From Caprella mutica (Eukaryota; Arthropoda; Malacostraca; Amphipoda; Caprellidae), in assembly GCA_947561585.1 (NCBI GenBank), contig CANNZV010000877.1, positions 62,001-126,000 on the forward strand: 64,000 bases of DNA, read 5' to 3'. The notes below the pieces were generated by a model. The model had not been told where the DNA came from and ran no database searches. It saw only the letters and a program-made list of their open reading frames with translations. This document shows, one piece after another, positions 11,401 to 23,414 of this stretch. Position 1 is the first letter of the stretch; each line of letters starts with the position of its first letter. A program made the translations under genes and the position numbers.

Positions 11401-14400
11401 ATGTAAAATAATAAAAAATTCCGTCGAAAAAACAAGAACTTTTAGGTCCGGAAAAACTTCTGCTTCAAAAGCAGCCTACAATAAATTTAAATAGATGTGT
11501 CTCGGCACTAATTTCTTATAGGGTAGCTACTAGTAGAAACAGTGCGAGTGGGGAATTTTTATTGTCCGTCTTATCAACGTTCCTGCAAGCGAACAAATAC
11601 ACACGATAAATAATTACATTCATTTGAACAAAGAAAAATGAATAAACTAGGTAACAAGATTTCAAAATTTAACTTACAAGTTTATAGATTTGGTGGATGC
11701 AGCAGACTTTTAAATAGAGGTATTACAAACGCGTTATGTTTGAATATCAATCTATACCTATATGAGCGACTGAAACAGAATTAGAAAATGTAACCTTAAA
11801 AATAAATATTTAAATAACTGAACTTCCAAATGTCTAATAGAATCGCAACCGCAAGAAGAAGAGTAATAGAAGTGGAGACTAGCAGGAATAAAAATGAAAA
11901 ATAGTTAGTTTTAGAAAAAATACACAGGACTTGAAGAAGTAGTCTGACATAGAAAAAGGACAGGTCGGGAAAAATGATTGATAAGCTAGCCACCTGAGCG
12001 AAGATTGTTCAGTGCGAGCCTGTTTATCCACCATTCTGCCTATTCGCGATTCAACCTATCCACCGCGAAAGAAGCCGTGGATAAAGAATCTAGCTACACA
12101 CAAATTCTAATGCTGGGTACACTAGCCAGCTAGGTTACAAAATTGGAAGAAAATTTAAATATATACTAGCACGTATTTGAAAAAGAAAGAATTGATATAG
12201 TGTGCTTAATTAATAAATTGGACAGCATGAATAAGAATTTAAAGGACATTCACATCTATTTGCCAAACATATCACTTAATAGAGACCTAATAAATATTCA
12301 GCTGTTACGCCTGTGAGCACTGATTAAAAAAGGACGTTTCTTCGAGGCAACAATATTATCCATGACTTTTAGAAAAAATAATCAATAAACTAAATATCAA
12401 AAACATAATATAAAAGAAAACCATAGAATACAAATATTGAAAACTACATATTAATTGCGTATTTGCGCTTTTATGGCCTTACTTAGATGATAGAAAATAC
12501 AAATATAATATGAAAGAAAATTGCCACTAGGGGATACTATTATTAAATTGTATTAGAAAATAAAATGGTAGACTGCGTTTGACTGCCGTCACAAAATGTA
12601 TAATTATAGACATCAATATTCAAGAAACAAAGGCAACCATAAATAAATAGGCTTCAATTGGATAACAACTTATACGTAGATCATTTCCAATTCTATAATT
12701 TTCATACTAAAAGAACATCGAAATCTAAATAACATCATGACAAAATAATCTGAAACAGGGCGACACTATATTCACGTTTATTCCCTGGTAAAAAGTGTAT
12801 GCATAAATAACAACTTAACTCAATAAATGACGTAAAATGGGGAAACATGAATATCATTAATAGTATCAGACACATAACTTACATTAGGAATAGAAAATTA
12901 TATGATAACATCATTTGGCAAATGGAAAATATAGTGATAAGTAATAAAACTACATAATGACTAGGAGGACAGACATCACCAATAGCACACAAAAAATTCG
13001 AATATATGTACAAATATATCTGAAGAAAATGTCATAACAATTAAACCAAGGTCGAGTGATGGCTGCTGATCTTGAATTTCAAACATTCTAAAATGATTCA
13101 CACATTTCTTTTTAAATATTGAGAATGATGGTTCACCTTTAATTGACACTGGCAAATAATTCCAGGTTTTGACATCCTTAAAAGTCATTTCGTGTTAGCA
13201 ATCGATCTACCTAACAAGGTCAAATTTCATTCATAAGAATTAATAGTTTTATGCACAATTTTATCATATCACTAAAACGAGGATTCATTATAATTTGAAA
13301 ATAATAATTCTTTTTCAAGAACTGTAATTTTGTTTGTCGAGTACGATGGAGCATTAAACCAAGTTCCAATTGAATATAACTTATAAGATGTGTGTATGGA
13401 TTTAATTCATATACAACATATATGTACAATACAAATTCAAAGACAAAGTACCAAATGTTATATAACAGTCCAAGACATTTATCGATTTCAGTTGCAATAA
13501 AACCATAACTTACTGTCTGATACAGTATAGTTCCAAAAAATTTAATATGGCTTAACTGTTGGGTAAACACAATCATGTAGATACAATATCTGATACAAAT
13601 TTCAATACATGAAATGGCAAATATTAAATTTTACATTTTTCGTTCTTTAATCGCTTGAAAATATCTGTAATATTTCTGGGAGTAACAGGAGAAAAGTTAA
13701 TGACCCATAAGAATTTCACTGTGACTTACACCGCCACTGAAACTCTCTGCTATATTACTGAATATATATTCAAAGAAATCATTCATACAGTGGGCAATGT
13801 TAGCAGAGTCAGTCTTAATTAAATCACAACCTACCAATTTTTTAACAGTATGTCCTATCAGTTTTGATGTTGTTTTGACTATATCATTTATTAAAATCGA
13901 TGTTCTCCTCATATCTCCATCAGACTTTTAATAAACTTAGCACTGAAATACTCCTTTCGTTTTTTCCTTATCATCAGAGTAACTGTATTTATTTTCCTAC
14001 ATATAAAAATCTGTTTTACTCATCAAGCCCACCTTGAACCAATTAATTATAGCAATCACGCTTTCATATTTCACGTTTAGCTTCTGCGTTTTATTGTGTC
14101 TTCATTATACTTTTTAAATTGTTTCTAATATTTTGTTAATCACATTTCAACCCTAATGTGTGAGTTTCGATTCATTTAAAAGTACTTCATTAACTCACTC
14201 TTTCATGTCAGGTTGAAATCCAAACGGAACCACCTTGTCCAGAATGTGAAGAAATAGTCTGTACAATCTCGACTATCGAACCTGAAAACTCTGACATTAA
14301 GTATGAGAAGTACATTGCAGATTACTGCCAATCTAAACAACAACAAATTGTATGGGCAGAAATATCTAACGTCTCGACTTTTGAAGACTGCGCTAAGGAA

Positions 14401-17400
14401 GCCAGTGCTCTTTGTTAGTAAATGAAACATTGATTGATATTATCCTGAGTAAACGAGGGCTTTGACATTAATACGCATGTGCATAATGATAAAAATTTCT
14501 TTCTTTGTGTAGAATGAAAAAAATATTTCTGACTTAGATTTAGGTCGTGAATATTGTTAATAAAAAATTGACCAAGTTTAGAAAAATATAAACTTCTTGA
14601 ACACTGAAAACATTTTAAAAGACGAAGTTGGTCTTTCAGAACTATAATGAAATTAATTCAATGTCAACAGTTGCCAAGATGTTTCTATTCGATGATGGCA
14701 TGTGCAAGGTATCATCAGAGGCTTTTGAAAAGATGGACCAATGCAACATCACTCAAACCCAAATGGTGTACATTGATGCAGAAGCCAATCCAGGTACTGT
14801 AAAATATAAATCATTGATATTACTCAATAGGTCAAGTTTAAATTTTGTTTTAGTGAATTACACAAATAATTATAACAGTGCGTTTCAATCTTGAGCTGTT
14901 GATTTCCTGACGCTAACCAAAAGCTACGTGTTTTTTTATTTTTATCCTGAAGTTATGTCAATTCTAAATCAATCCAGTATTTAAATTAATTTCAACTCTA
15001 AATTAATAGGTATAATGAGTGTTCCATTGGTTTCATCTTGACGTCAGAGTCAACAGATGGTGTAGGTTAGGGCACTGATTCTATGACAACTCGCCCCCAG
15101 AATAACTCGCTTCGTGATTTATGGTATAGTGGCGTAAACATCGCCTAAAGTAAAAAGAACTTAGAGTTTACGTTCTTTCCATTTTTACTCCATCTGTAAC
15201 AGTGTGTATTTATTCAATCACCTTTCTTGGAGTTAAGAGGCCAGATAGAAGTTATGGGGATTGTAACGCAGATTATATTTATAATATTTTTTTATATATA
15301 GATGCGTCGTTTTGGCGGCGAGTATATATATATTATATATCGAGTTTATGACAATAATTATTTTCCAGATAATTTCACTGCATACAATCAATCTCTGACC
15401 TGTGACTCTTATGTTGTCAATGAATGTGAGGATGGCAAATACATCAATAAAATTATGGGTGAGAATCTTATAAATATATAGTTATTTTAAAGTTCTTTTA
15501 AATGTTCAATGAACACTTTATACCCAACAAATGGTGGTTGATCGCACTCTTAAATTGGCATTTTATTTATTATTGTTGAATACGGTATTCCAATTATTGA
15601 TTTTGATGTGACTCCTCGTCAGTAGTCTAAAACCACGGCCCTAATGTCCACCAGAGAATATACCTTATATAGTTACTTTCTCCACATCAGGTACTCGGCA
15701 TATAATACTGGTCTGTGCAGCCAATTACTTTGCTTGAAAAACGGAGGAGTAATTCCATAGATATTCCACTGTAGTTTAATGTACACACCTGAACATTAAT
15801 TTCTAGACCACTGAAACCAACACCGTCATGAACAAAACTCTACCAAGGCGAAACAGAAACAAACACTATTACGATCAAGACTCTGACAAACAGCTGGAAC
15901 AATGAACACTTGAAGAAAATACGAAACCGGTCTCATCAATAACATAGAAATCACACCCATCTATCACGAATGCCACTATTGAACTGCCCGGCGCACAGAC
16001 TCGTTCCAATGCACTCGTAGTTCTCCTCTTAATGATAAAGAAAATTAGCCCAAAACACGATATAACACCACATCTACTATTTTCACAAATAAAATGAGCT
16101 CCAGCGCCTGTTCTACCAGAGTCAAACTTTAGGCTATCGGTGAAACAGTTTATAGTTAAACCTTCCATGGTTTCGTCGGACACCTCGGTACTCGTCTTAA
16201 ATCTCGATCACTTAAAGAATTGACAGAGAATTACTGAGATTGTCTAGGAAGGCTAAACCTGGTAGGTCAACAGAGTTCTCGTTTCACCAGCTCACGTGAA
16301 CAGAGTTCAGATCCGGTACGCTCCGAATTATGTCACTCCTTTGAGAGAAGAAATTGAAGATGGAATGTTAGGGAATATCTCAAGTGATAACATAATACAT
16401 CGTTGCAAAGAGAACAGCTTCAGGTCGCACACAAAAATCTTCCACATCATGATGCTCCTTCAGATGCAAGAATACCAATTTCTCTGAAATATTCAGAAAG
16501 AAAATTGTCAGACTGAGTGGCCTAGGTTTTTACCTTCAGGTAGAACTGATTCCCTGATCTTAGGATAGAGACAGCCCTTACGTCACATTAAATATCAGGA
16601 AAAAGGATATGGGAGTTAGGGTTGAATCAAAATATCAACTAATGTAGTACCAACCCTTTTTTACATAGCAGGGACAACCATATCTACTCCGGGAGATTTA
16701 CAGCTGTCAAAAGAACCAGTGGTCTCAGTTTCATCTCCACCGTCATTATCTCCAGTATCGTCCCAGCAGTTCAATTTTAGAATGAGGCACTTTCCATCCT
16801 TACACCAATGAATAGAGTGTGAACACCATATATTTTACTGTGTCTGTTGAGTCAGCAGTGTACGTGCCTTCTTTTACAAAACACCACAAAGTTAATCTAC
16901 TATATCACAAAACCAGATTCTGCAAACTGAATCAGCGTTTCTGTTCCAAACAAACAACACAAACTCGACAGACTCTGTGCCACCGAAATCCAGTCAAAAC
17001 CAAATACCATATGATCAAAAATTCAAAATCACACGAATGTATTATAAACGAAAATTATCGTCTTCTAATTTTCTCCAAAATCCTTTTAACCCCATTTAAG
17101 TAAATTACCTATTCTATTAAAGCCATACTGAAGATTTGTCAAGAATTCATTAAGCATTAGGTATCATAACTTTGAATTCGCTATTTTTTAAAACACAGCA
17201 TTCTCTCGGACACACAAGGTAATAATTTTGGATTATCTGTTCCAAGCGAGTAACTTTCGTCCCAAATATAATCCCCCAAAATAGTTCTTCCAACAAATAC
17301 TTTCAGTCCTTAGAGAGCACCTCTCTTTCAGGTGTTCAGGGTGGAAAACAGTACGGAAGTTACCAAGAAAACGCCATTGCCAAGTTTTCCAGTGGTACAA

Positions 17401-20400
17401 AGGTCACTTGGCATACACTAAGCCAAATTATTTTGGTTCATTAATTCGTAATGTGTCCAATAGTCATGTTTAATCATACTTCCCACCTAAGTGATATATG
17501 TAGTCATACCCATGCCTAGAATTACCGAATCCTTAACAGCAACGACGCATGCATGACCACGCATATGACCTTGGCCAGGTAATGGCACCTCATTGGTGAG
17601 GTGCTGATCCTATACACGACGGTACAGATTGGACGCCTCAGGTATGGAGAATATCCTCTCTCTTCTCATCAGTGTCTCCAACACTTTTTTTTAATTAAAA
17701 GACGACATTTATCCATTGAAAACAAGAATATTAAATTTTGCAGAAGAAAACATTTCTTAAGGAAGTTATGACTGAGGTCATAAGGAAGGGTTGAGAACAC
17801 TCGAAAGGAAATAACTCGACCGCCATAATAACTCTTCTTTGCGGCTGAGTGGATGCTAAAGGCATTCGCTCAACAATGAGTCAATTTATGGACTTTACGA
17901 TTAAGGAGGTCGTACTGACGTATGCTCTGTGGTCTCCATAGCAATTGGCTCAAATATGTAAGCATCACCAAGGGCTGAGTATTTCTTACAATTACTGTCT
18001 CCCGCAGCCCCGACAGCATCAACTGGGATAAAAAAATAACAATAGCCTCAATAATTAAAATAGTAAAAAAATTTCTTGGAAGGTTCAGACATCTTTTAAG
18101 GTTCAGACATCTTAGGCGTGTCGACTGTAGTGACTTCAGCACAATGAGCAGGAAGTTTCCAAATCATATTTCTTTCTAACTTCCTCTTGGCCCATTCCTT
18201 CATTCTCCCAATCACCTCTCTACAGAATCTCAGCCATCAAAGTTTGAATTGTGGCCTCCATTGTTTAAATCGAAGCAACAAAGCTCTGGCGTGTGTTTTT
18301 CCCATATATGAGAAGACCCCATCCCACGTCACAGAACTGATTGACCCTCTGACCGCACTCAAAAGCTCCTGAACTCCTCTGTCCTTAAACAGTTCTCAGG
18401 ATATTTGAAGATTTAGAGCTTTGTATGTATACCTCGCTCCGAAGCTCGCACCTTCAGCACAAACCGTGCAGAGGGTTGCCCTGACACAAAGGACGCTACT
18501 CTAGGGCCGCAGTTCGGCTTGAACTATCGTCGGGACGATGTTTTTTTTCATCAGAAGCCCGCAGTTCAATATCAGGCTCTGTTGTTCAGTATGCAGTGGC
18601 CATAATTGGATATATGAGAGAGAAATAGATGTGCACACTTTAAAGTGAATGATCCTCTTATTTAAAATACTCGCGGTACAGAGTCGCAGTGAAAGCAAAC
18701 GCTAACTGCATCTAACTCGACGTCAGCTACTGATCTACTGACATGTTGATAACAAGTAAACTGAAAGTCTTACAAATAGGTACATGTCTTAATTAACCTT
18801 CAAGATAAACTTCATGTTTCCTATTATCTAACATACAAAAATAGTAAATCAATTGAGGAGACAATAATTTAAAATATGAAAATATATGAACTTACTCTAG
18901 CAAGCCCAAACATGAGTTAACAATCTACCCAATTTCCTCGTGTTACTAAGACTAGTGCCTACATTCTTGGCACCTCCATCGAAGCAGGTGCAGGTAGGGT
19001 CGTGGTTACGTTCGTGCTCATCCATCGTCTATCTTCCAATCCCGGTGACATAATTAGAGACGTGAAAAAGGTCGTCCAACCAGAGGGCATGATCAAGGAT
19101 AACGATATCAAAGATCTGAATCCCAATCACCCACCCTGGAATTCATAGTCAGAATCCTCCATAAGGGCTTACCCAATATGATAATATCTAACTTGGTGTA
19201 TCGCATTTCATCATCAAATTACGAAAGTCACTCCATCGCGGTAAAATTATTCCCATTGAAGAGGCGCAATTTTTTTTACAACAAATTGATAATCTTTTAC
19301 CTTCATTATGTACTTTATTTACAATCAATAACGGTGGTTTCAATTCTTCATTCTTCGCTGTGAACTTTTTTTTGTATAACAAGTAGTGGTTGTTTTAACC
19401 ATTCAATGTCCATTTTATTGATAATTATTGATGGTTGTTTCTACAAGAGAGTAATTTAATTTTATCACAAATAATAAAGGATCGTATATGAACATAACTT
19501 TTTTTGTGATGTTTCTCTTCAAAATTGTTTCAAGATCAAAATAAAGTTATTTCCTATTCTACTATTAAATTCTTTCTGGTGATGTAATTTTTTATAGATA
19601 GAAATTAATCTGTTTTTGAGTGAGGTATTTAAGCATGAGATACTCGCCACAGGTGAACTATTCTAAAGAATTATCTTATCGTTGTTTTACAGTCAATAAC
19701 ACAGCTGAAGCGTGTGATTCAGAAATCAGAGAAATTAAATCGTATGGCTCTGAGTATATCTTCTTCGCCCCTAAGTATGAACTACAAACTGCTGACAATG
19801 ACCCCGATGCCGAGTGTCAAAAGTTTCAAGCCAGAGCTTGTGCACCCGAACCAGGCAAAGATATTACTGCATTCGTAGAGGACCTTAAGGGTACGTTTTA
19901 TATCAATTGAAATTTGTAAGTGAAAAAAAGTTCAAAATATCAATCCCACTGAATTCTTGTACAAATTCGTTAACTTAGAGTGAATCACACCACTCAATTA
20001 TTTTAAAACCTCTGCCTATTTTGTGTGAATCATACCATTCAATTCATGTGAATCACATCACTCAATTCATGTGATTCACACCATTCAGTTCATGTTAAAC
20101 ATATCATTCAATTCGTGTGAAACACACTAGGTACTCAATTCATGTGAAATATACCATTCAATTGATGTGAAACACACTACTCAATTCATGTGATTCACGT
20201 AACTCAATTCATGTGATTATCATCACTCAATTCATGTGATTCACATCACTCAATTCATGTGATTCACATCACTCAATTCATGTGAATCACACCTCTTAAA
20301 TCATGTGATTCACATCACTCAATTCATGTGAATCACATCACTCAATTCATGTGATTCACATCACTCAATTCATGTGATTCACATCACTCAATTCATGTGA

Positions 20401-22101
20401 ATCACACCTCTTAAATCATGTGATTCACATCACTCAATTCATGTGAATCACATCAATCAATTCATAAGAATCACGGTGACAGGAATTTTGCCCGGTGGAT
20501 TTTTGCCAGGGTGGAATTTTGACAGGCGGATTATTGGCCGGCGGAATTTTCCCCGTGGATTATATATTTCTAGGTTTAAATTGGTAAAGTATGAATTATA
20601 ACTACAAAATGAAAGATACAACTTACATAAATACAAAACGTTTTAATTTAACTTTATCATATTGTACTTTAACAAGGTTTATTTAACCAATGTAAAATAG
20701 CCACGAAATTGAAAAATAAAATGAATTTGATTCTACTTAAAATAATTACAGAGCATATCTTTTAAATTTGACTGTTATATATTTTGACAGTAGTTTAGTT
20801 TGAAATAATACTGTGTGGTTTGCTATTTTTAAAATACTATAATTTAGTCATCTTAACTGTTGTTTTCAATTCACGTACTACTTTCTTTACCTGTACAGTA
20901 CTTCGTGACGAGATATGAATATATGTTCATTGATGTGTTCAATGATTTCATTAACGATTTCATAGTTTTTAAAATAATGATATCTTTACCACGTGAACTT
21001 AATATTATCCACGCCATTGTGAAAGGTATAAGACAATAGCTGTAATAGAGCAAACTTCAGAAACCAACTGATTACAATGAATGAATCTTTATCTTACTTT
21101 TTCGAGTTGTTAAATACCATTCATAATAGCTGTTAAATAGTAACGATTATATAGTTTGCTTCTTAAATTATCGAAAATATAGATTTATTGTTAGTTAGGT
21201 CAACCTTACTTCTTCAATTACGGAATTAAGTGAATTCTAAAAGGATGTTAGAATATATGTATAACAGTTAAATTAAAAGATGTTCTGTAATGATTATAAG
21301 TAAATTCAAAATTAATTCTATTTTAATTTCCATGGCTACTTAATATTAGTTAAATAAAACTTGTTATATTACAATATGTTAAAGTTAAATTAAAACGTTT
21401 TATATTTATGTAAGTTGCATCTCACATTTTATACTTACAGTTTACCAATTTAAACCCAGAAATATATAATCCACTTTGAAAAATCCGCCGGGCAAAAATC
21501 CGTATGGCAAAATTCCCCAGGGCAATATTCCGCCGGGCAAAATTCCCCCGGGCAATATTCCGCCGGGCAAAATTCCCCCGGGCAAAAGTCCTAGAACCAA
21601 AAATCACATCAATCAATTCATGTGATTCACATCACTCAATTCATGTGATTCACATCTCTCAATTCTCTAAATAATTACAATCTAGCTCATTTCAATCTAG
21701 GAATTAGCTTCGTAATGTAAACTGTTGATAGCAACAATTGACTGTTAGGTGTTTTGATAATTATGAGAAATGAAATTGCTTCACATGAGACAAGTTAGTT
21801 AGGTGATAGATTGTTCCAAAATTGCAGGAGCTTGCCTCTAACTTTTCATTTTCTTAAAGATTTTGCTGGTAATGTTCTTTCGGACTACATTAGGATCGGA
21901 CTGAGAGTTCAGTATCCAGATTCATTTCACACTTGGATTACGGGAGTGCCACAGACTGCAGCGATAGGTGCAGATGGATGGAGGGGCACTGAGCCCGCAC
22001 CTGGTAAAGATTGTGCTTTAGTGAGCGGTAATGGACTGCAAGCGGATTCCTGTCTTTCAGATTATCTCTTTTGTTGCCAAATCCCGTACATTGCGTACTA
22101 A
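8363..22101 (+). CDS. Secreted cysteine-rich protein with a C-type-lectin-like domain (7 exons)
   Basis: Joined exons 8363-8437, 11092-11133, 14212-14413, 14671-14793, 15369-15458, 19693-19890 and 21860-22101 give 323 codons and a stop. The last four introns are all phase 1, which is typical of modular extracellular proteins. Residues 1-25 contain a hydrophobic signal core (LTLLFLHLFL). Residues about 50-125 are cysteine-rich and faintly PAN/apple-like (TFEDCAKEA, then a CKV). Residues about 195-320 fit a C-type-lectin-like fold: an ECQ alpha-helical segment, an IGL strand, W-x-x-G, a W-x-G-T-E-P loop and the closing DCALV, DSC and FCC cysteines. The Ca2+-site EPN is EPA here and the WND motif is missing, so classical sugar binding is doubtful. 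Inference: a secreted or haemolymph recognition or structural protein, target unknown. Exon joins are inferred, without transcript support. Confidence 0.75.
9513..9751. mobile_element. GAGTCAA-rich MITE, degraded copy (intron 1)
   Basis: It begins TACTGAGAAAAA and shares collinear blocks with the element at 10609-10859: ACTTGAGTCAAGGCTG, GAGTCAATATGACTCTTG, and GATGAGTCAAATTGACTCAC. The right end has decayed into a poly-T run. Confidence 0.75.
10609..10859. mobile_element. GAGTCAA-rich MITE with TA target duplication (intron 1)
   Basis: This 251-bp element starts CACTGAGAAAAA and ends TTTTTTCCCAGTG. It is flanked by TA on both sides, consistent with a Tc1/mariner-type non-autonomous element. 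The interior is a chain of short palindromes such as GAGTCAAATTGACTC. Confidence 0.8.
11092..11133 (+). CDS. Lectin-like gene, exon 2 (42-nt small exon)
   Basis: Acceptor TTCTTTTCAG and donor GTGAGAAC frame 14 codons in phase 0 (TQDVVSMRGLSMEE). It is probably the start of the mature protein just after signal cleavage. It is short and has no homology support of its own, but its phase fits both neighbours. Confidence 0.6.
12976..13912 (-). pseudogene. LINE-type reverse transcriptase relic (intron 2)
   Basis: Two separated minus-strand fragments match parts of a non-LTR polyprotein. At 13697-13912 is INDIVK, then IAHCMNDFFEYI, the segment just before the reverse transcriptase core. At 12976-13188 is WNYLPVSIK, SFSIFKKK, the C-terminal tail common in CR1/Jockey/RTE-like elements. 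The catalytic core between them is missing or unrecognisable and the frames are broken. Intron position and opposite strand indicate an old insertion. Confidence 0.6.
14212..14413 (+). CDS. Lectin-like gene, exon 3 (cysteine-rich module)
   Basis: It starts after TTTCATGTCAG and ends before GTTAGTAAAT in phase 1. It encodes 67 residues with five cysteines, beginning PPCPECEEIVC and ending TFEDCAKEASAL. Together with exon 4 it may form a PAN/apple-like fold. Confidence 0.75.
14671..14793 (+). CDS. Lectin-like gene, exon 4
   Basis: The acceptor is AATGTCAACAG rather than the upstream TCTTTCAG at 14640. The upstream site would create a stop at the junction with phase-1 exon 3. The donor is GTACTGTA. 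It encodes FLFDDGMCKV and an N-glycosylation sequon (NIT). Confidence 0.65.
15369..15458 (+). CDS. Lectin-like gene, exon 5
   Basis: A 90-nt phase-1 symmetrical exon between TATTTTCCAG and GTGAGAAT. It encodes 30 residues with two N-glycosylation sequons (NFT, NQS) and two cysteines. Skipping it would keep the frame. Confidence 0.7.
15875..16195 (-). pseudogene. RNase H fragment of a non-LTR retrotransposon (intron 5)
   Basis: The minus strand encodes INCFTDSLKFDSGRTGAGAH, which resembles the first strand and turn of LINE-type RNase H domains (C-F/Y-T-D-G-S-K then G-x-G-A-G). The usual G after the catalytic D is S here and the downstream part is scrambled. No reverse transcriptase is recognisable beside it. 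Confidence 0.55.
17670..18080. repeat. Interspersed repeat shared with 35350-36030
   Basis: Shared blocks in the same order include an AAAAGACRACATTTATCCATT-like opening, GAGGATGCTGAAGG-like sequence, GATTAAGGAGGTCGTACT, AGGGCTGAGTATTTCT and CCGCAGCCCCGACAGC. The second copy lies downstream (3' side) of the decayed LINE at 36.6-39.1 kb. It may be that family's 3' tail, but I cannot prove the link. Confidence 0.6.
19693..19890 (+). CDS. Lectin-like gene, exon 6 (first half of the lectin-like domain)
   Basis: Acceptor TTGTTTTACAG and donor GTACGTTT. It encodes the YIFFAPKYELQTA strand and the DAECQKFQ helix corresponding to the first half of a C-type-lectin-like fold, and ends phase 1 after AFVEDLK. 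One sequon (NNT) is at its start. Confidence 0.75.
20020..20471. repeat. 23-bp minisatellite (TCACTCAATTCATGTGATTCACA), left part
   Basis: The tandem unit alternates ATTCATGTGATTCACA and ATTCATGTGAATCACA with TCACTCA spacers. The array stops at an inserted foldback element and resumes at about 21603-21665 with the same unit. The array therefore predates the insertion. Confidence 0.85.
20475..21598. mobile_element. Foldback-type element with tandem-repeat inverted ends (intron 6)
   Basis: This 1.12-kb insertion splits the 23-bp minisatellite. Both ends are inverted copies of GC-rich 15-bp units (GGGCAAAATTCCCCC, GGGCAATATTCCGCC) followed by a shared inner arm (GGATTATATATTTCTRGG, then TTTAAATTGGTAAA). 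The inside is AT-rich with no recognisable protein. Long terminal inverted repeats made of short tandem units are the hallmark of foldback elements. Confidence 0.8.
21603..21665. repeat. 23-bp minisatellite, right part
   Basis: Continuation of the 20020-20471 array on the far side of the foldback insertion, with the same ATTCATGTGATTCACAT unit. Confidence 0.8.
21860..22101 (+). CDS. Lectin-like gene, exon 7 (second half of the lectin-like domain and stop)
   Basis: It follows TTTTCTTAAAG and ends with TAA at 22099-22101. It encodes YIRIGLRV, FHTWITGVP, GWRGTEPAPGKDCALV and DYLFCCQ, in the order expected of the second half of a lectin-like domain. Confidence 0.8.
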
Positions 22102-22329
22102 AGAAGTATGAAGATTTTAACTATTAATGACCAACCTCAAAGTAAAATAGATACATTACAATAGTAGATTTTCTCTGAAAGTAGATATAGGATAAATATT
22201 CTACACCGTTAGAGTTCATCCAAGTTTAATACTATTTTATATCTTCCTATACAGTTGAAATACTTTTCCTTGAACATTATTTTAGAATTTGGGATCTCTT
22301 TAGTCCCTTTTTAAATTCTAAGTCAACTA

Positions 22330-22381
22330 AATAAAATATCGGTCATGAGGGTTAAAATCTTTTAAAAAGAGTTTGTGTTTT
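22330..22381 (+). terminator. Polyadenylation signal of the lectin-like gene
   Basis: AATAAA at 22330-22335 is followed about 30-45 bp later by a GT-rich element (GAGTTTGTGTTTTTT). This would give a 3' UTR of roughly 250 nt after the stop at 22101. Confidence 0.6.
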
Positions 22382-23270
22382 TTCAAAGAGGTAACGGTAA
22401 CACTAAAGTAAATTTAATGGATTCATCAACAACAGTTTTCTTATTAAGTTAATAATTATTTTCTATGTGTGAGTTTTGTCTGTGAACACCTATAACACTG
22501 TTAGTTCTGGGGGTTAATAATCATAATGGGAGAAGGAGGGGGGGGGGGGATGGGGATGATGTATACATACATACGCTAAAAGGAGACCTGGATAACTTCA
22601 TAGGCTTGATGCACCAGATATTAAATATTACCGTTACTTCTTTGACCCTTGTTTTGAGTTCTATAATATAATCGAAATTTTCATTGAAATGTTCTGTTCA
22701 TGTTTTGGCTTTAGATCTTAATTTTTTTTGATGAAAAATTCGACCTATTATAACAATTTGTTAACTTATTCTCTGAATTTTATAAATGTATTTTTCGATG
22801 AAATTGTGTGGATTTTACAGTGTTTTATTAGACCTTTGATGAAATCTATTGAAGTTGAATATATTTCTAATAAATAATAAACAAATAAAATGATAAATGT
22901 TCCAAATCCAGTTATTCCAAGAACAAAAGACTATTGAATCCCATTAAAGGACATTTCAATGCCTGATAAAGTGGTAGGAATAAATATTAATAGCCTGAAA
23001 TAAGATTCTCAGAAAAACATGAATTCTATAGGCTAAATGCTAAAGATTTCAAAGCTCTCCCTATTTATTACTGTATCTTATAGTTTGTAGAACTCAAAAA
23101 CAACTGGAAAAAGAGCATATTTTCCAGAGGAGTATCAATGAATAATCGACGACAATCAAGTTCTGAACGGAATCACAAGTTCACAAAACTTCAAAAATGA
23201 ACGAAAATTAGGAGAGGCTTCAATGAATCACCTTACTTATGTTTTTGACAAAAAGTTTAATACGATCGAG
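22382..23270. other. Intergenic AT-rich sequence
   Basis: I see no gene. The only notable item is a poly-G tract within GGGAGAAGGAGGGGG near 22528-22552. Confidence 0.5.
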
Positions 23271-23414
23271 AGGGCCGTACATACGTAGGGTTTTTTAAGT
23301 CTTTCCACCAGACTTTTTGCTAAGCTCCTCCTTCTTTTTCCACAGGAATATAAGAAAAAGCTTAGCTAAAAATGTGTTGGAAAGACTTAAAAAACCCTAC
23401 GTGTGTACGGCCCT
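23271..23414. mobile_element. Hairpin MITE, 144 bp
   Basis: The left arm AGGGCCGTACATACGTAGGG, continuing TTTTTTAAGTCTTTCCA, is matched by an inverted right arm ending CCTACGTGTGTACGGCCCT. The arms are about 38 bp with two mismatches, and the loop is about 65 bp. No clear target duplication is visible. Confidence 0.75.

Noticed and set aside
14628..14670. Upstream extension of lectin-like exon 4 (acceptor at 14640)
   Set aside because: Joining it to phase-1 exon 3 makes an immediate stop. The acceptor before 14671 keeps the frame.
15875..16183. Independent small protein gene on the minus strand
   Set aside because: Its N-terminal half looks like a degraded LINE RNase H (FTDSLK, GAGAH). No start or promoter context supports a host gene.
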